64,000 nt of DNA, taken from NCBI GenBank assembly GCA_949358305.1, contig OX442318.1, positions 6,930,501 through 6,994,500 of the forward strand. The letters are read 5' to 3'. The stretch's first letter is position 1. Every line of letters starts with the position of its first letter. The translations under genes and the position numbers were made by a program. The notes beneath the pieces are model-generated. The model was not told the origin of the DNA. It did not search any database and was given only the letters and a program-made list of their open reading frames with translations. Positions 21,142 to 32,151 of the stretch are shown one piece after another. Source of the stretch: Strigamia acuminata (taxonomy: Eukaryota; Arthropoda; Chilopoda; Geophilomorpha; Linotaeniidae).

Positions 21142-24100
21142 TCATCTGGCATACATCGCGGCACACAGTCGCAATTGGAAGTCTTTGTAGAGCAGTTTTC
21201 CTCCGAGTGGAACTCGTTGCACAAACATATCAACATTCATCAAACACAACGCCTTGCCATTCATTTGGAATCTATCCAATGGGATTGTTGGAAGGCCGTG
21301 ATCCGATGAAATGTGTTGCAGCCAGCATGCCACGTCGTCTCTGCTCCAAAATCGTGGATCTGTAACGATAAGTTAAACCGGATTTTAGTAAATAATCACA
21401 AAAACGTGCGAAAAAGAACTGAAATTTTGACTTGAAACAATAAGAGGTAAAAATACATTTTTATGGAAAGTAAATTCATTTTGAACTGAAATAATTGCAT
21501 TTTACAGTAAAATAATGCATTTTACAGTAAAATAATTGCATTTTACAGTAAAATAATTGCATTTTACAGTAAAATAACGCATTTTACAGTAAAATAATGC
21601 AGTTTACAGTAAAATAATGCAGTTTACAGTCATGCATTTTACAGTAAAATAATGCATTTTACAGTAAAACAATGCATTTTACAGTAAAACGATGCATTTT
21701 CTTGAAAATCAATGCATTTCCATGCAAGACGATGTATTTTAATGCAAAACAATGCATTTTAATGCAAAATAATGCATTTCCCAGTGAAAAATGCAGTTTA
21801 CAGTCATGCATTTTACAGTAAAATAACCCATTTTACAATAAAATAACGCATTTTACAGAAAAATAATGCATTTTACAGTAAAATAATGGATTTTCTTGAA
21901 AGACAATGCATTTTTATGCAAAACAATGCATTTTAATGCAAAATAATGCATTTCCCAGTGAAAAATTAATTTTTAGACCAAAAGAAATGCATTTATGGAC
22001 TAAAAACATGCATTTTTATCTGAAGAAATGCATTTTTTTATGTGTATTATGTACCACTGCTGGTAACTTGAAGGTGATCCAAGGACGAAGGATCGAAAGA
22101 CCTAGTTTTGTTAGTAAACGTGTTTTCCACTACAAACTTCAACATGTATTGAATTGAAAAACACGTAGAAAGTAATAATTATGTTTTGAGAAAAGTCTGC
22201 AATAACAATTTGAGACAGGCTAAGCCATAATTTATGGGACTGTAGGGTGGGTCTTTTAAGTAATTTGCGCCCTCTGGTAGAGGGCATCTTCCACTTCTCC
22301 TTATAACTTGCGGAAGTGACTCGTCTTGGGTCAGTCACCATAAAAACCGCGTTGCAAATCACATTCCACAACGTTTTTTTTCTTTCCTTTCCTTTCCTCC
22401 CCTCGACTCAACCCACAAATTACCAAACGAAACAATCCAAACAAACCCTTCGAATTCCCGATGCAATATTTGCACAAAATGTCGTTCGGAACTCGATTTT
22501 GCAAATCTATTAGTCAGAATTCCCCGAAATTCGATCGGGGTGTCTACAAACGTGGTTCGCTAACACGTTACAAAAGATCAGGTTTTAGTTGTACCCGCGC
22601 GGGCGAGGCGAGGCTGCATAAAGGGGTGGAAATGCGATTAGAAAGTTTTGAATTTCATGCGAAAATAAGTTCGTTTTTTCTCTCTTTTTCCGTTTCTTTT
22701 TCTCCTTTTTTCCCGTGGTATGTGTTTAATTTGTTTTTGCACACATCCGTTTCTCTTTTACCCCCTCCTCGTGTGATGAGTTGGAAACGGAAATGGCGAA
22801 TACAGATGTTTCACTGAAATGTATTGACTGGGTTGTAGGCTAGGCCTAAATTAAAGTCGCACCGTTTATCACTGTGTTGGGGTCGCGGCAAAACAGGAAG
22901 TGACCTATTAGGGCAAGCTAAATGCTTTTACAAAATCCTTATGAAAAATTAGTGAGGGAGCGGCGGCCATCTTGGAAGATGGAGAAAAAAAAATTGGAAA
23001 TATTTTTTATTTATTTTTTTTTAAATAAATAAATTTGTTATTGTTGTGCGTGAGTTTGTTGCGTTACATTGAGGATATTGATTTTTGTTTTTCGTTGGAA
23101 GAAGTGGTGATTCTATGGAAGAAACTGATCCTTGCACTGATGCAATAAAACGTGCATTTTTTGTGTTGGTTTTGGTTGAATGTTGTTTTTTTATTTTTAT
23201 TTTTGGGGAAATTGAATTGAATGGAAAAAATGTTGGCTTGGGTTTTGGTTTGTGTGTATGCGGGTATGGGGGATTGTGTGGGTAGAATTTATCAATGCAC
23301 CTGGGCTGGAAAGGTGTTTAAACTGGCTTCAAGGCGATTTTTTTTACTATCAAAATCCATGCCAAACTGAAGTGTTTTTTTTTTTGTTTTTTTATTTTAT
23401 ATTTATTTTTTGTTAGACTACAGAAAAATATGTAAGAAGAATGTCATTTTTGGAAGGTTTGGATCAAAATGTGGATAATAATTGGCTTTTTGTGGACTTT
23501 TTTGATGAAAATAGAGAATTTGGCATTTTGTGAGTATTTATTTTGTATTAAAAATGGACATTAACTGCAATTTTGTGCACTTTTTACTGAAAATAGTGTT
23601 ATAAAATGACGATTTATGCACTTTTTACTGAAAATAGTGTTGTAAAGTGACAATTTATGCCCTTTTTACTGAAAATAGTGTTGTAAAGTGACAATTTATG
23701 CACTTTTTAATTAAAACAGAGACCCAAGCTGCTGTATTTGTGGACTGTTAAATCAAAACAAACACAAAAAAGCCAATTTGTGCACTTTTTAATCCAAATA
23801 GAGGCATAAACTGCAATTGTATGGTCATAAACTCCCATTTTGTGCTCATTTTAATCAAAATACAAGCATAAACTGTCAATTTGTGCACATTGTAATCAAA
23901 ATACAAGCATAAACTGTCAATTTGTGCACATTGTAATCAAAATACAAGCATAAACTGTCAATTTGTGCACATTGTAATCAAAATACAAGCATAAACTGTC
24001 AATTTGTGCACATTTTAATCAAAATAGAGGCATAAACTCCAATTGTATGGTCATAAACTGCCATTTTGTGCACATTTTAATCAAAATACAAACATAAACT

Positions 24101-24607
24101 GTCAATTTGTGCACATTTTAATCAAAATACAGGCATAAACTGTCAATTTGTGCACATTTTGATCAAAATACAAGCATAAACTGTCAATTTGGGCAATTAT
24201 TAATCAAAATTCAAGCATCAACTGCCAATTTGGGCAATTATTAATCAAAATTCAAGCATAAACTGCCAATTTGGGCAATTATTAATCAAAATTCAAGCAT
24301 AAACTGCCAATTTACGCGCATTTTAATTCAAATACAGGCGTAAACTGCATTTGTACGATCACAAACTGAAATTTGTGTGCATTTTAATCAAAACAAACGA
24401 TCCAAATTAACTTTACTACTATTTTTAAATGAAAATTTAAGAAAAAAGTGTATATTTACCTTTAGGAAGTGAATAATCACTCGTCTGATGTCTGTGTGGC
24501 GAGGATACAGGTACAAAACAACCGGTTATGGAATCGCAGTGAAAGCTCGATCCAGGTGAAGGAAACACGACAGCAGGCATTCTGAAAGGTACGGAGCACA
24601 AACCCAT
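21142..24607 (-). CDS. PNT/SAM-domain-only protein, Edl/Mae-like (predicted 121 aa)
   Basis: Two exons on the - strand: 24607-24460 (ATG; 49 codons plus one base, donor GTAAAT) and 21359-21142 (acceptor TTACAG, stop TGA). The phases agree. The second exon is a Pointed (PNT/SAM) domain of the ETV6/Yan type: 'WSRDDVACWLQHI', 'FQMNGKALCLMNVDMF', 'VPLGGKLLYKDFQL'. It stops right after the domain, and I found no ETS DNA-binding domain downstream. This matches the layout of insect Edl/Mae, small PNT proteins that bind Yan and Pointed and modulate Ras/MAPK-dependent ETS activity. Alternatively it is the first part of an ETS gene using the GTATGC donor near the stop. The 3.1-kb intron holds two satellite arrays. 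Confidence 0.72.
21469..22040. repeat. About 20-bp AATGCATTTTACAGTAAA satellite
   Basis: Roughly 25 degenerate copies of 'AATGCATTTTACAGTAAAAT' within the PNT gene intron. Later copies drift to AATGCATTTTAATGCAAA. The common core is the palindrome ATGCAT. Confidence 0.85.
23560..24410. repeat. 41-bp tandem repeat in the PNT gene intron
   Basis: About 18 copies of a unit containing 'AATTTGTGCACATTTTAATC' followed by 'AAAATACAAGCATAAACTGT'. The middle copies (23877-24040) are almost identical at a 41-bp period, and the flanks are diverged. Confidence 0.85.
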
Positions 24608-25693
24608 TTTGAGACACACACAGGCAGGGACAGACAAGTCAATGTGATAAAAGAGAGAGAGCGACCCTCCGCGGCAAAACGCTCAACCCAATACAACTTT
24701 CTCGCCTCATTCTTCTATTTTGTATAGAAGCGAACCAACAGTGGCGCCCTCGCTCGCATTATCTTTTCTCCAGACCATGCGAGACCGAGACAGACTGGGA
24801 ACTTCCTGTCTAATAACTCTTTTTTTTCTAAGATTGATTTTTATTTTTTCAGAGATCAGTGTGGGCTCGGAATAAAACGCAGGAAGTTGAAATTGTGCGT
24901 TGTGTGGAAAGAAACAGGAAATATATATGAAAATGGACGGCCCGACGTCGTGTATATTTACTATAGTTGATGATTATTCGGTGGCAATACAATGTACTAT
25001 TTCAATGCAATAAAGCCTGCATGAATTTTAGTCCGAGAAAAGACGCGGTTGTGATATTAAATCCGTCGAAACAGATCGAGGAATGGAATTTTGTACGGCG
25101 TCTGGTTTTGCAGCTGCAAAATGTGCGAATTCGCCGGTATAAATAATAAAAGGCTTAAATATAGATCTATTTTTCCGTATTTTTTCATTTCCTGCTACGT
25201 ATACTGTTGAGCCTCGCTTGTTTTTTTGTCAGGGGTCACTTGGAGAGAATAGTAAAGCGCTTGTTTAATTATCTGTGTCAGAAACTTTCTGTTCCGTTGA
25301 CTCCATTAAATAATAGGAAGAAAATTAAAATTAAAAAAATGTATGTATAAAACAAATTGTGCTTTTGTTTCGTGAAATATAATCGGAAAGGTCATTGTGC
25401 ACGAGTTTTACGTCGTTTTTTTCAGGTTTGGAAACTCAAAATCGGTGTTTTTAGAAGCTAAAATAGACCCGATTCGGTTCAAACTGCTTTTCTACGTGAA
25501 TTGACAAAAATAACAAAAATGACGTCATCGATTCGCATCTTCGCGCGTCAAAAGAAGCTCGAATGACGTCATTTGGATGTCAGATTACATCCTCGATTAA
25601 ATATCATTTGTTTTTGGAATATTTCGAAAGTTTCGTGATATTTTATCGCGTTGTGGGCGCAGTTTCCTCGATTTTATCGTGATTTTTTTTTAC
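24608..25693. other. Upstream region of the PNT gene, no exon seen
   Basis: It contains the probable promoter or 5' UTR of the 24607 exon and two TGACGTCA boxes (near 25521 and 25565) about 44 bp apart. No ORF of interest. Confidence 0.4.
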
Positions 25694-25721
25694 CTTTTGG
25701 CTGCAAGAGATGTGGATCCAT
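25694..25721 (-). other. Candidate alternative first coding exon of the PNT gene
   Basis: An ATG (25721-25719) opens nine codons (MDPHLLQPK) and ends one base into the next codon at a GTAAAA donor, the same phase as the 24460 donor. It would therefore splice in frame to the PNT exon at 21359. It lies in an unusually GC-rich block (25700-25920) in an AT-rich neighbourhood. Suggestive only; RNA evidence would be needed. Confidence 0.35.
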
Positions 25722-28489
25722 GTTGCATGGTGGAAGCTCAATGAGTGTTGGAGCCGGCAGCTGGGGCTGGGGTCTGGGGTCTGCGTTTGTGAGCAGCCAC
25801 CTGCCCTTGTAGCGCGACAAACAATACAAATTTTGGCTGGGGCTTTTGGCGCTTTTGTGCTTGTGCTTATTCCCCGTGCAAGTCCACCTGCCTGGGGAAG
25901 ATCCACTTGGAGTTTTGGGGGTAAAATGAGGGAGAAGCAGAAGGGGAAGAAAGAAGATTGAGTGGAATTGGGGAAAGAGAGAGAGAGAGAGAGACTCTTG
26001 TTCGTGTTTTCCCCCTCGGTTCTCTATCTCTTCACCTTTGAATAACTGGAAAGTAATGTAGTCAAGGTGCTTGGTTTTAGGATGTTGCACCCTGTCTAGT
26101 TTGTGTGGGGTTATTTGGGGTTGGTTTTTTGATTTTTGGAAATTATGCGGGGTTTTTGGTTGGGAATTTTGGATTTTTTTAATTTTTGTGAATTTTTTGG
26201 GTTGAATTTTTGTTTTGATGGATTTTTTGGGTTGGAAATTTGGATTTTATTGTTTTTTTTTGGATTTTTGATGAATTTTTGAACTTTTGGGTTGAGAATT
26301 TTGGATTTTTTGAGGTTTTGAGAATTTTTTGTGTTGAAATTTCTTTATTTTGATGAAATTTTAAGTTGAAAATTTTAATTTTATAGTTTTTTTTCTGGGG
26401 TTTTGAGGTTTAAAATGTGAGTTTTTGAAATTTTGTTTATTTTTGTTGAATTTTTGAACTTTTTGGTTGGGAATTTAGAATTTTATGAGTTTTTGAGATA
26501 TTTTTGGATTGGAATTTTGAATTTTATCAATTTTTGTGCATTTTTGTTGGATTTTCGAACTTTTTTTTCTATTATTTATTTATTTTTTTAGTAAAAATTT
26601 CGAATTTTTGGATTATTTTATAAAAAAAAAATTAGAATTTTCGAATATTTATATATATATTTTTTTTTAATTACAAATTTTCAATATTTTAATCTCTAAT
26701 TACTTTTTCCTGTGAATAAATCCTATTTTATTGCACTTTTCCTCCCAAAAAAACTCCAAACTTTTACAAATTAAAAAAAAAAAAAAAAAAATTGATTGGA
26801 ATTTCAAAAATTAAAAAAAAAAAAAAAAAATTCCAATCTTTTACTTGATGAGTTATTCAGTGCTCCAAGCAAGGTCACATACAGAAAACCTTTGCCAAAA
26901 ACACAGTAATTGGCCTGTTTGACAGGTGAGAGATGAGTGAGCCACACTAATTACCCAGGTATGCATCCCTTAAAGCTTTTTCTCCCCCAACCAAACACAA
27001 CAACCAAAAACCTCCACAAAAACACCAAAAAAAAATCACCAAAAAATAAAAATCCCCAAAAATTCACTTTCCACAACCAAAAACATCAATCACCATTTTT
27101 TCCCAACTCTCTTCAATCACCACTCAAAGAATGAGCTCCAAGAGGGGGCTGTGTTGTCCACCGGAAGTGCAATCGCCTGCTAGGCATGAATACCGTTGTA
27201 AAACACTTGGTTTTCAAGTGGAAAGTCTAAGAAACCCCGTCTAGCCAACTCCATTCAAAGACTCGCTTCTTTGTGTTAAAATTTTTTTAAAAAAGAAAAT
27301 TTTTTTTTTTTTTTTAAAAATTTAAAAATCCAAAAAAAGTTTTATATAAATTTAGAATAATAATAAAAAATGTGTGGATTTAATTTGCAGCGCCGAGAGA
27401 CGAAAAAAGCGGCAACTTCCTGACGATTTTCAATTTGCGTGGTGTGCACGTTCACGTGAGTTCGGCATTGCGAGTTAAGACGCATTTGTGTTGAGTTCCC
27501 CGGATGTAGGGGAAGAAACCCTTGAACGCATTCATTCGAAGGTGTTTCCTGAGCAACTCGTGTACAGACACGAGCCGCAGTCATCCATTACGCACGGGGT
27601 CTCGGTTTGTGCGTTTCCGTCTTGCAAAACTTTCTTTTCCAACGCGTTTCGCTTTTCCTCGTTGCGGAAATACGCTCGTGTGACAAACGATTTAAATCTA
27701 TGCTTCTGTGCTTTGCATTTTTAATGGTTTTTAATTTTGGAAAATTTTGCAAAATTTTGAAAAAAATTTGAAAAATTTTCCAAAAAATTAAAAATTATTT
27801 TTGTTAAATATTTTTTATTTTTTGTTTTGTTTTTGGAGGGTTTGTTGGTTCCATTCACTAATTGTCGCACCCAAGAGGGCTAGGCGAGTGACATTGAGCC
27901 AATAGCGTAACAAATGATGTGCCAACCGGTCTTTTTTCTCAATTTCTTGATCTTTGTGCTGGTGTCAAAACCACTTCCGGTTTGGCTGGCCTCGGTGGCG
28001 CGCTTGTCACTCGCAAACGAACAATTCGCGAAGAATAGGGGAGGGAAAGCGATTGGGGTTTTGTGTTGGTTTGTACGATGATAAATAATAAACTAAATGT
28101 TTTTTATGGATGTTAAATGTGAATTTAAATTTAAATTTAAATTTGTGGGTAGTTTGGATTTATTTTAATATTTTTTTTTTTTAAATTTTGGTTTCAGATT
28201 TCTTTTTTTTTTATTCGATTCGTCACAACTCGCAAGTCACAACAGGAAATAAGATTTTTTTTTGCAATAAGTCATTTCTTGGCAGGATTTAAAACGAAGT
28301 GAGTTGTGGCTGTATTAAATAGATCCTGACATCTAGTGGTGCAAAAGTTAAACTTAGATTAAGTAAAAATAGAAAATCCTCTTCTATTCATAGATTTTTA
28401 ATCTTCAGACATCGTTCAACTTCTTTGAGTGTCTCAGAACGTATTTATGGGCACTAAAAACCTAGTGGGAAAGTTCTGGGGCCCTAAAA
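25722..28489. other. Mostly non-coding; low-complexity T-rich stretch and scattered exon-like islands
   Basis: 25722-25920 is GC-rich and open on the - strand. A (GA)n run lies at 25977-25994. 26100-26700 is degenerate 'GAATTTTGGATTTTTT' sequence. 26770-26830 has two long A runs. A short exon-like piece on + (27391-27453) has an acceptor TTTGCAG, an open frame and a GTGAGT donor, but I could not connect it to anything. Confidence 0.4.
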
Positions 28490-29215
28490 AATAATTAAAG
28501 GGCCCTAAAACTGAAAACAACAATCTGAAAAACTGAAAAAAGTGAAAAGGGCCTCTAGGGGCCCTAAAAAAATTAGAAAATACACTTTAAGGGCCCAGAA
28601 ATAATCAGAAAAAAAATTTAGGGGCCCAAAAAAAAATTCAGGGGCCCTCAAAAAAATGAAAAGGACTTTTAGTGGCCCTAAATAAATTCAAAAGACACTT
28701 TAAGGGCCCAGAAATAATCAGAAAAAAAATTTAGGGGCCCAAAAAAAAATTCAGGGGCCCTCAAAAAAATGAAAAGGACTTTTAGTGGCCCTAAATAAAT
28801 TCAAAAGACACTTTAAGGGCCCAGAAATAATCAGAAAAAAAATTTAGGGGCCCAAAAAAAAATTCAGGGGCCCTCAAAAAAATGAAAAGGACTTTTAGTG
28901 GCCCTAAATAAATTCAAAAGACACTTTAAGGGCCCAGAAATAATCAGAAAAAGAATTTAGGGGCCCAAAAAAAAATTCAGGGGCCCTCAAAAAAATGAAA
29001 AGGACTTTTAGTGGCCCTAAATAAATTCAAAAGACACTTTAAGGGCCCAGAAATAATCAGAAAAAAAATTTAGGGGCCCAAAAAAGAATTCAGGGGCCCT
29101 CAAAAAAAGTCAGGGGCCCAAAAACGAAATCAGGGACTTTAAAAAGAATTCAGGGGTTTTAAAAAGAATTCAGGGGTTTTTAAAAGAATTCAGGGGTCCT
29201 AGAAAGAATTTTTGT
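28490..29215. repeat. 113-bp satellite rich in GGGCCC
   Basis: At least four near-identical units with an exact 113-bp spacing (anchor GGGGCCC at 28621, 28734, 28847, 28960, 29073), flanked by shorter degenerate 'TCAGGGGCCC' units. Each unit holds several GGGCCC or GGGGCCC palindromic cores. Confidence 0.9.
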
Positions 29216-29442
29216 TAAAACGGAAATGTCCATCAAGCAATCACGTCAACCAAAGATGAGTTTTAAATTGGAAAGCCAGTAAATTTATATTTGATGCGTC
29301 GTTGCCCGTAGTTTCTGTCTTGTCAGTCCAAAGCACGTGGGTGGAGTTTTGAGCTGGCAGGAGATTAGCAAAACCTTAGTTACACCGCATGGAGCGCTTG
29401 TTATCACTTAGCAGCAACAGCAGTGAATGAGTTGTGAGTGGC

Positions 29443-29530
29443 AATGCTCAAACTAACTATTTACGTATCTTCTTGTTGATGCCACTTCTGTTTCTTCGGG
29501 CCCAAACGTCACCTAACAACATTATTGCAG
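29443..29530 (+). pseudogene. Decayed copy of the signal-peptide exon at 31179
   Basis: The sequence from about 29290 to 29540 is homologous to 31050-31290. The start ATGCTCAAACTAAC is conserved, but the frame shifts after about seven codons and meets a stop, so the signal peptide is broken. The homologous upstream block includes shared promoter-like sequence. Confidence 0.5.
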
Positions 29531-29670
29531 CAATGAGTAAAGCCAAATGCTTCCTCTACGATTCCGAAAGAATTTATTCATCCATTTCTTTATTTATCAA
29601 ATTGGAATCAAATTGGAACCAAATCAAAAACTTAGACATTACGTTACACTATTTTAGTGCCATATCGTAA

Positions 29671-30119
29671 GGGAAAAATCTTTAGTGTATCGTTTTCAAC
29701 ACTAAATTAAAATATAGCGCAGCCAATCAGAATTGAAAACACTATATTGTTAGCTCCGCCCATTGCAAATGGCGATTATTTTGTTGTCCCGATCAAACAC
29801 ATCACAGTCATAGGTATGTAGTTTAAATGATAAGTGAGGCCCAAAATTGAATTTTAGGCCCAAAACCATACTTTATAGGCATAATAATGGAATTTTACGC
29901 AGAAATTTGCACATTTACGCCCCCAAATTAAATTTTTAGGCCCAAAATTACTAACTGTCAGTAGTTGGCTGAAATAGTGTAGTGTTAAGGGAAAAGTGCA
30001 GCCCGCAAAAACTTAATTTATCATTTTTCCCTTACACTATTTTTATACCGTATAGTGTTTAACTGTAAGGGAAAAATGCATCCCGTAAACTCTCTAATAA
30101 TTAATTAATTAATTAATTA
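29671..30119. other. Non-coding region with repeated inverted 'AGTGTTAAGGGAAAA' motifs
   Basis: Several direct and inverted copies of 'TAAGGGAAAAATGCA.CCCG' and of 'TAGTGTAAGGG' suggest a degraded DNA transposon. A (TTAA)n run lies at about 30100-30120. No ORF. Confidence 0.35.
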
Positions 30120-30262
30120 ATTTATACGTCTATTAATACGTCTATAAAAACACGCGCCTATTGGAATGCAACGTTGTGTCAAAATTTCAAAGCAATCGGT
30201 GAAGAACTTTCGGAGATTTAAGATTTCGAACAAACGAACATTTTTATTTATATAAGATTTGA
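30120..30262. mobile_element. Possible LINE/retroposon 3' tail fragment
   Basis: The segment 'AAATTTCAAAGCAATCGGTG', followed by a 'GAACTTTCGGAG' block and a 'CGAACATTTTTATTTATATA' end, resembles the conserved tails of RTE/CR1-like LINE copies in many invertebrates. No coding part of the LINE is present. Confidence 0.35.
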
Positions 30263-30388
30263 AATCCATGACGCTGTAAAATTTACAGTCTGGCTTGACA
30301 ACTTTCAAAAAATTAGAATTAAATCAAAAAATTAATTTTTTTAAAAACAAAAAACATTTTTACTGAATCAATTTTCACAACAAATAGT

Positions 30389-30862
30389 TTAATAATTCAT
30401 ATTTACTACGTCTGACTCCTCAACAAACTCAAACGGGAGTACAAAGCCCAGTTTAGTCGACTCCATAGTCCGCTGGTGAAAATTGAAATTCAAACCCACA
30501 CGACTAATAAAATCATGCCCTAACACAACATTTTCCTCACGTTTAGACACAATAATAAAAGGAAACTCAGTAACCTGATCTGCCCATTCGACATTGCAAA
30601 CTATTCTTCCGATTCGACCAACAACGTCATGTCGCACGTTAAATTCCAATTTCTTAATGGTGTTTCGTGAGTAACCAGTTCTTTCAAACAAATGTTCGCC
30701 GATGATGCTTTGGGACGATCCCGTGACGAACAGAGCGTGGCAAATGAGATTTCCTATCTTAACTGTGATAAACGGACGACTATTGCTCAGTTTTTTGGGT
30801 ACGCTGGCAGTTTCGCTGTCTACGGGGAGTACAGCGCTTCCGGTCGGTCTGTAGTCCGCCAT
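30389..30862 (-). CDS. Retropepsin-like protein with lost catalytic Asp (157 aa)
   Basis: Single coding exon on the - strand, ATG 30862-30860, stop 30391-30389. The fold signatures of a Ty3/gypsy retropepsin are visible: the active-site block reads 'ALFVTGSSQS' where the family has 'ALxDTGSSxS', and later 'VVLGHDFISRVGL' matches the VLGxDF block. The catalytic Asp codon is GTC (Val), one base from GAC. Upstream on the - strand a GTAAAT donor (30935) and a TTTAG acceptor (about 30874) suggest a 5' UTR intron. No reverse transcriptase follows. It could be a domesticated protease-like domain without activity or a remnant that happens to be open. A related 5' end is duplicated at 31600-31830. Confidence 0.6.
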   Translation of the reverse strand: MADYRPTGSAVLPVDSETASVPKKLSNSRPFITVKIGNLICHALFVTGSSQSIIGEHLFERTGYSRNTIKKLEFNVRHDVVGRIGRIVCNVEWADQVTEFPFIIVSKREENVVLGHDFISRVGLNFNFHQRTMESTKLGFVLPFEFVEESDVVNMNY

Positions 30863-31178
30863 TGTTCAGCTAAATGGGAGAATTTAAGGATTTTAACGTT
30901 ATTTGTTAAATGAACAGTATTTATCTCTAAATTTACCTGTTTGGTGCAGGATTGAAGTGATGTTGATGGGTAGACGGTGTTTTCCTTGTTGTTTTCAACC
31001 TGTGGATGGATATTAAATTGAAAAAGGGCTAAATTTGTATTTTTTGCGCCATTGTTCATAGTTACTGTCTTGTCCGAGGGTCCTGTCAGCTCAAACCATG
31101 TGGGAGGAGTTTTCTGCAGGTTGTTATCACAGCAAGGAGCGCATGTTATCACTTGAGCAGTGAACGAGTTGATTCGCA

Positions 31179-31486
31179 ATGCTCAAACTAACCATTTATC
31201 TTCTACTTGTTGCCACTTGTATTTCTTTTGGCCAAACTTCACCAAACAAAATTATTGCAGTTAATGGCAAAATCCAGTAAGAATTTCTTTAATCATTTTT
31301 TTTTCTCGATTAAATATGTAAAGAAAATTTTTTTATTGAATTGATTTTTCAAATTTATCAGAAGACTGGTCTAGCATTGATTTTCGTAGTGTTGAAAAAT
31401 TTATAAATAATTGTGAAAATGTTGTGGAAACGTGTAGAACAGTTAGGGGGACTAGGGAATATTGGTTAACCCTAACTGGGACTTAA
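31179..31486 (+). CDS. Possible small secreted protein, signal-peptide exon plus candidate second exon
   Basis: ATG 31179 opens a clear signal peptide ('MLKLTIYLLLVATCISFG') and reaches a GTAAGA donor at 31277 in phase 2. A second exon-like piece (31362-31486; acceptor TTATCAG) is open with 'EKFINNCENVVETC' and a stop TAA at 31484-31486. Its open frame is one base out of phase with exon 1. The gene is therefore a frameshifted pseudogene, uses a splice site I did not find, or ends at the TAA just after exon 1. A decayed paralogue is at 29443. Confidence 0.35.
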
Positions 31487-31599
31487 TTCCCTTCATGTGG
31501 AGAACAGGACATTCACCTATTTTAATCCTTTCTTTGCGTCCCTTTTCTGTGCGAAATAAAACACTTTTTAGGGGGGTTTTACATGAATTTGTACTTTAT

Positions 31600-31707
31600 T
31601 TATTTATTTAATTTTTTTGGAAGATTTCTACTGAATTTGTCGAGTCGTTCGTATGAAAATGCAACTGGTTCACACTTGCATACGCATATAGCGCCGTTGT
31701 CCTCCAT
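31600..31707 (-). pseudogene. Duplicated 5' end of the retropepsin-like gene, 35-codon ORF
   Basis: 31708-31830 is homologous to 30863-30970, the leader and intron of the retropepsin-like gene. After the ATG (31707-31705) the coding sequence is unrelated and stops after 35 codons. Confidence 0.4.
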
Positions 31708-32151
31708 TTTTTAGCTAAAATAGGAGAATTTAAGCAATTTATAGCTATTTGTTAAATTAAAAGTGTGTATTCGTCTCTACAACGACCTACAAAACAGTTT
31801 GGTACACGATTGGAGTGATTTTGGTGCGTAAACGCGAGCAAACAGAATCATGGTTGTTGGCGCGCTCTTGTGTGCGATTATGATACTTTGACTAAATATT
31901 TATCAAATTTTGTTTAAATGATTAATACTCAAAATGTTGACGTTAAAATTTCATATTACTGTGCAGTTCCAATGGACATTTTGTGTATTTATGTTAGTCA
32001 CAACTACACCAGAGAAGTAATACATGTTAAAACGGATATACACCAATCTTTTCGTGTTTGTGTTCACAACTGCACTGGAATTTTATTAATTTATTTATTT
32101 TTAAACATTTACTTTAATTACAAAATAATTGCTGAAATAAACATTTCTTCT

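Noticed and set aside
21097-21309. 70-codon + strand ORF with an acceptor-like TTTTCAG before it
   Set aside because: The opposite strand encodes an unmistakable PNT domain over the same bases.
22316-22817. Overlapping + strand ORFs of 65 and 118 codons
   Set aside because: Low-complexity Phe/Ser-rich translation, no homology, located in the PNT gene intron.
21469-24410. Could the regular arrays be CRISPR-like?
   Set aside because: No unique spacers; units are contiguous satellites in a eukaryotic intron.
27342-27724. Opposed ORFs around 27.5 kb
   Set aside because: Both strands are open for short distances; no domain or coherent splice model could be built, so they are only mentioned as exon-like islands.
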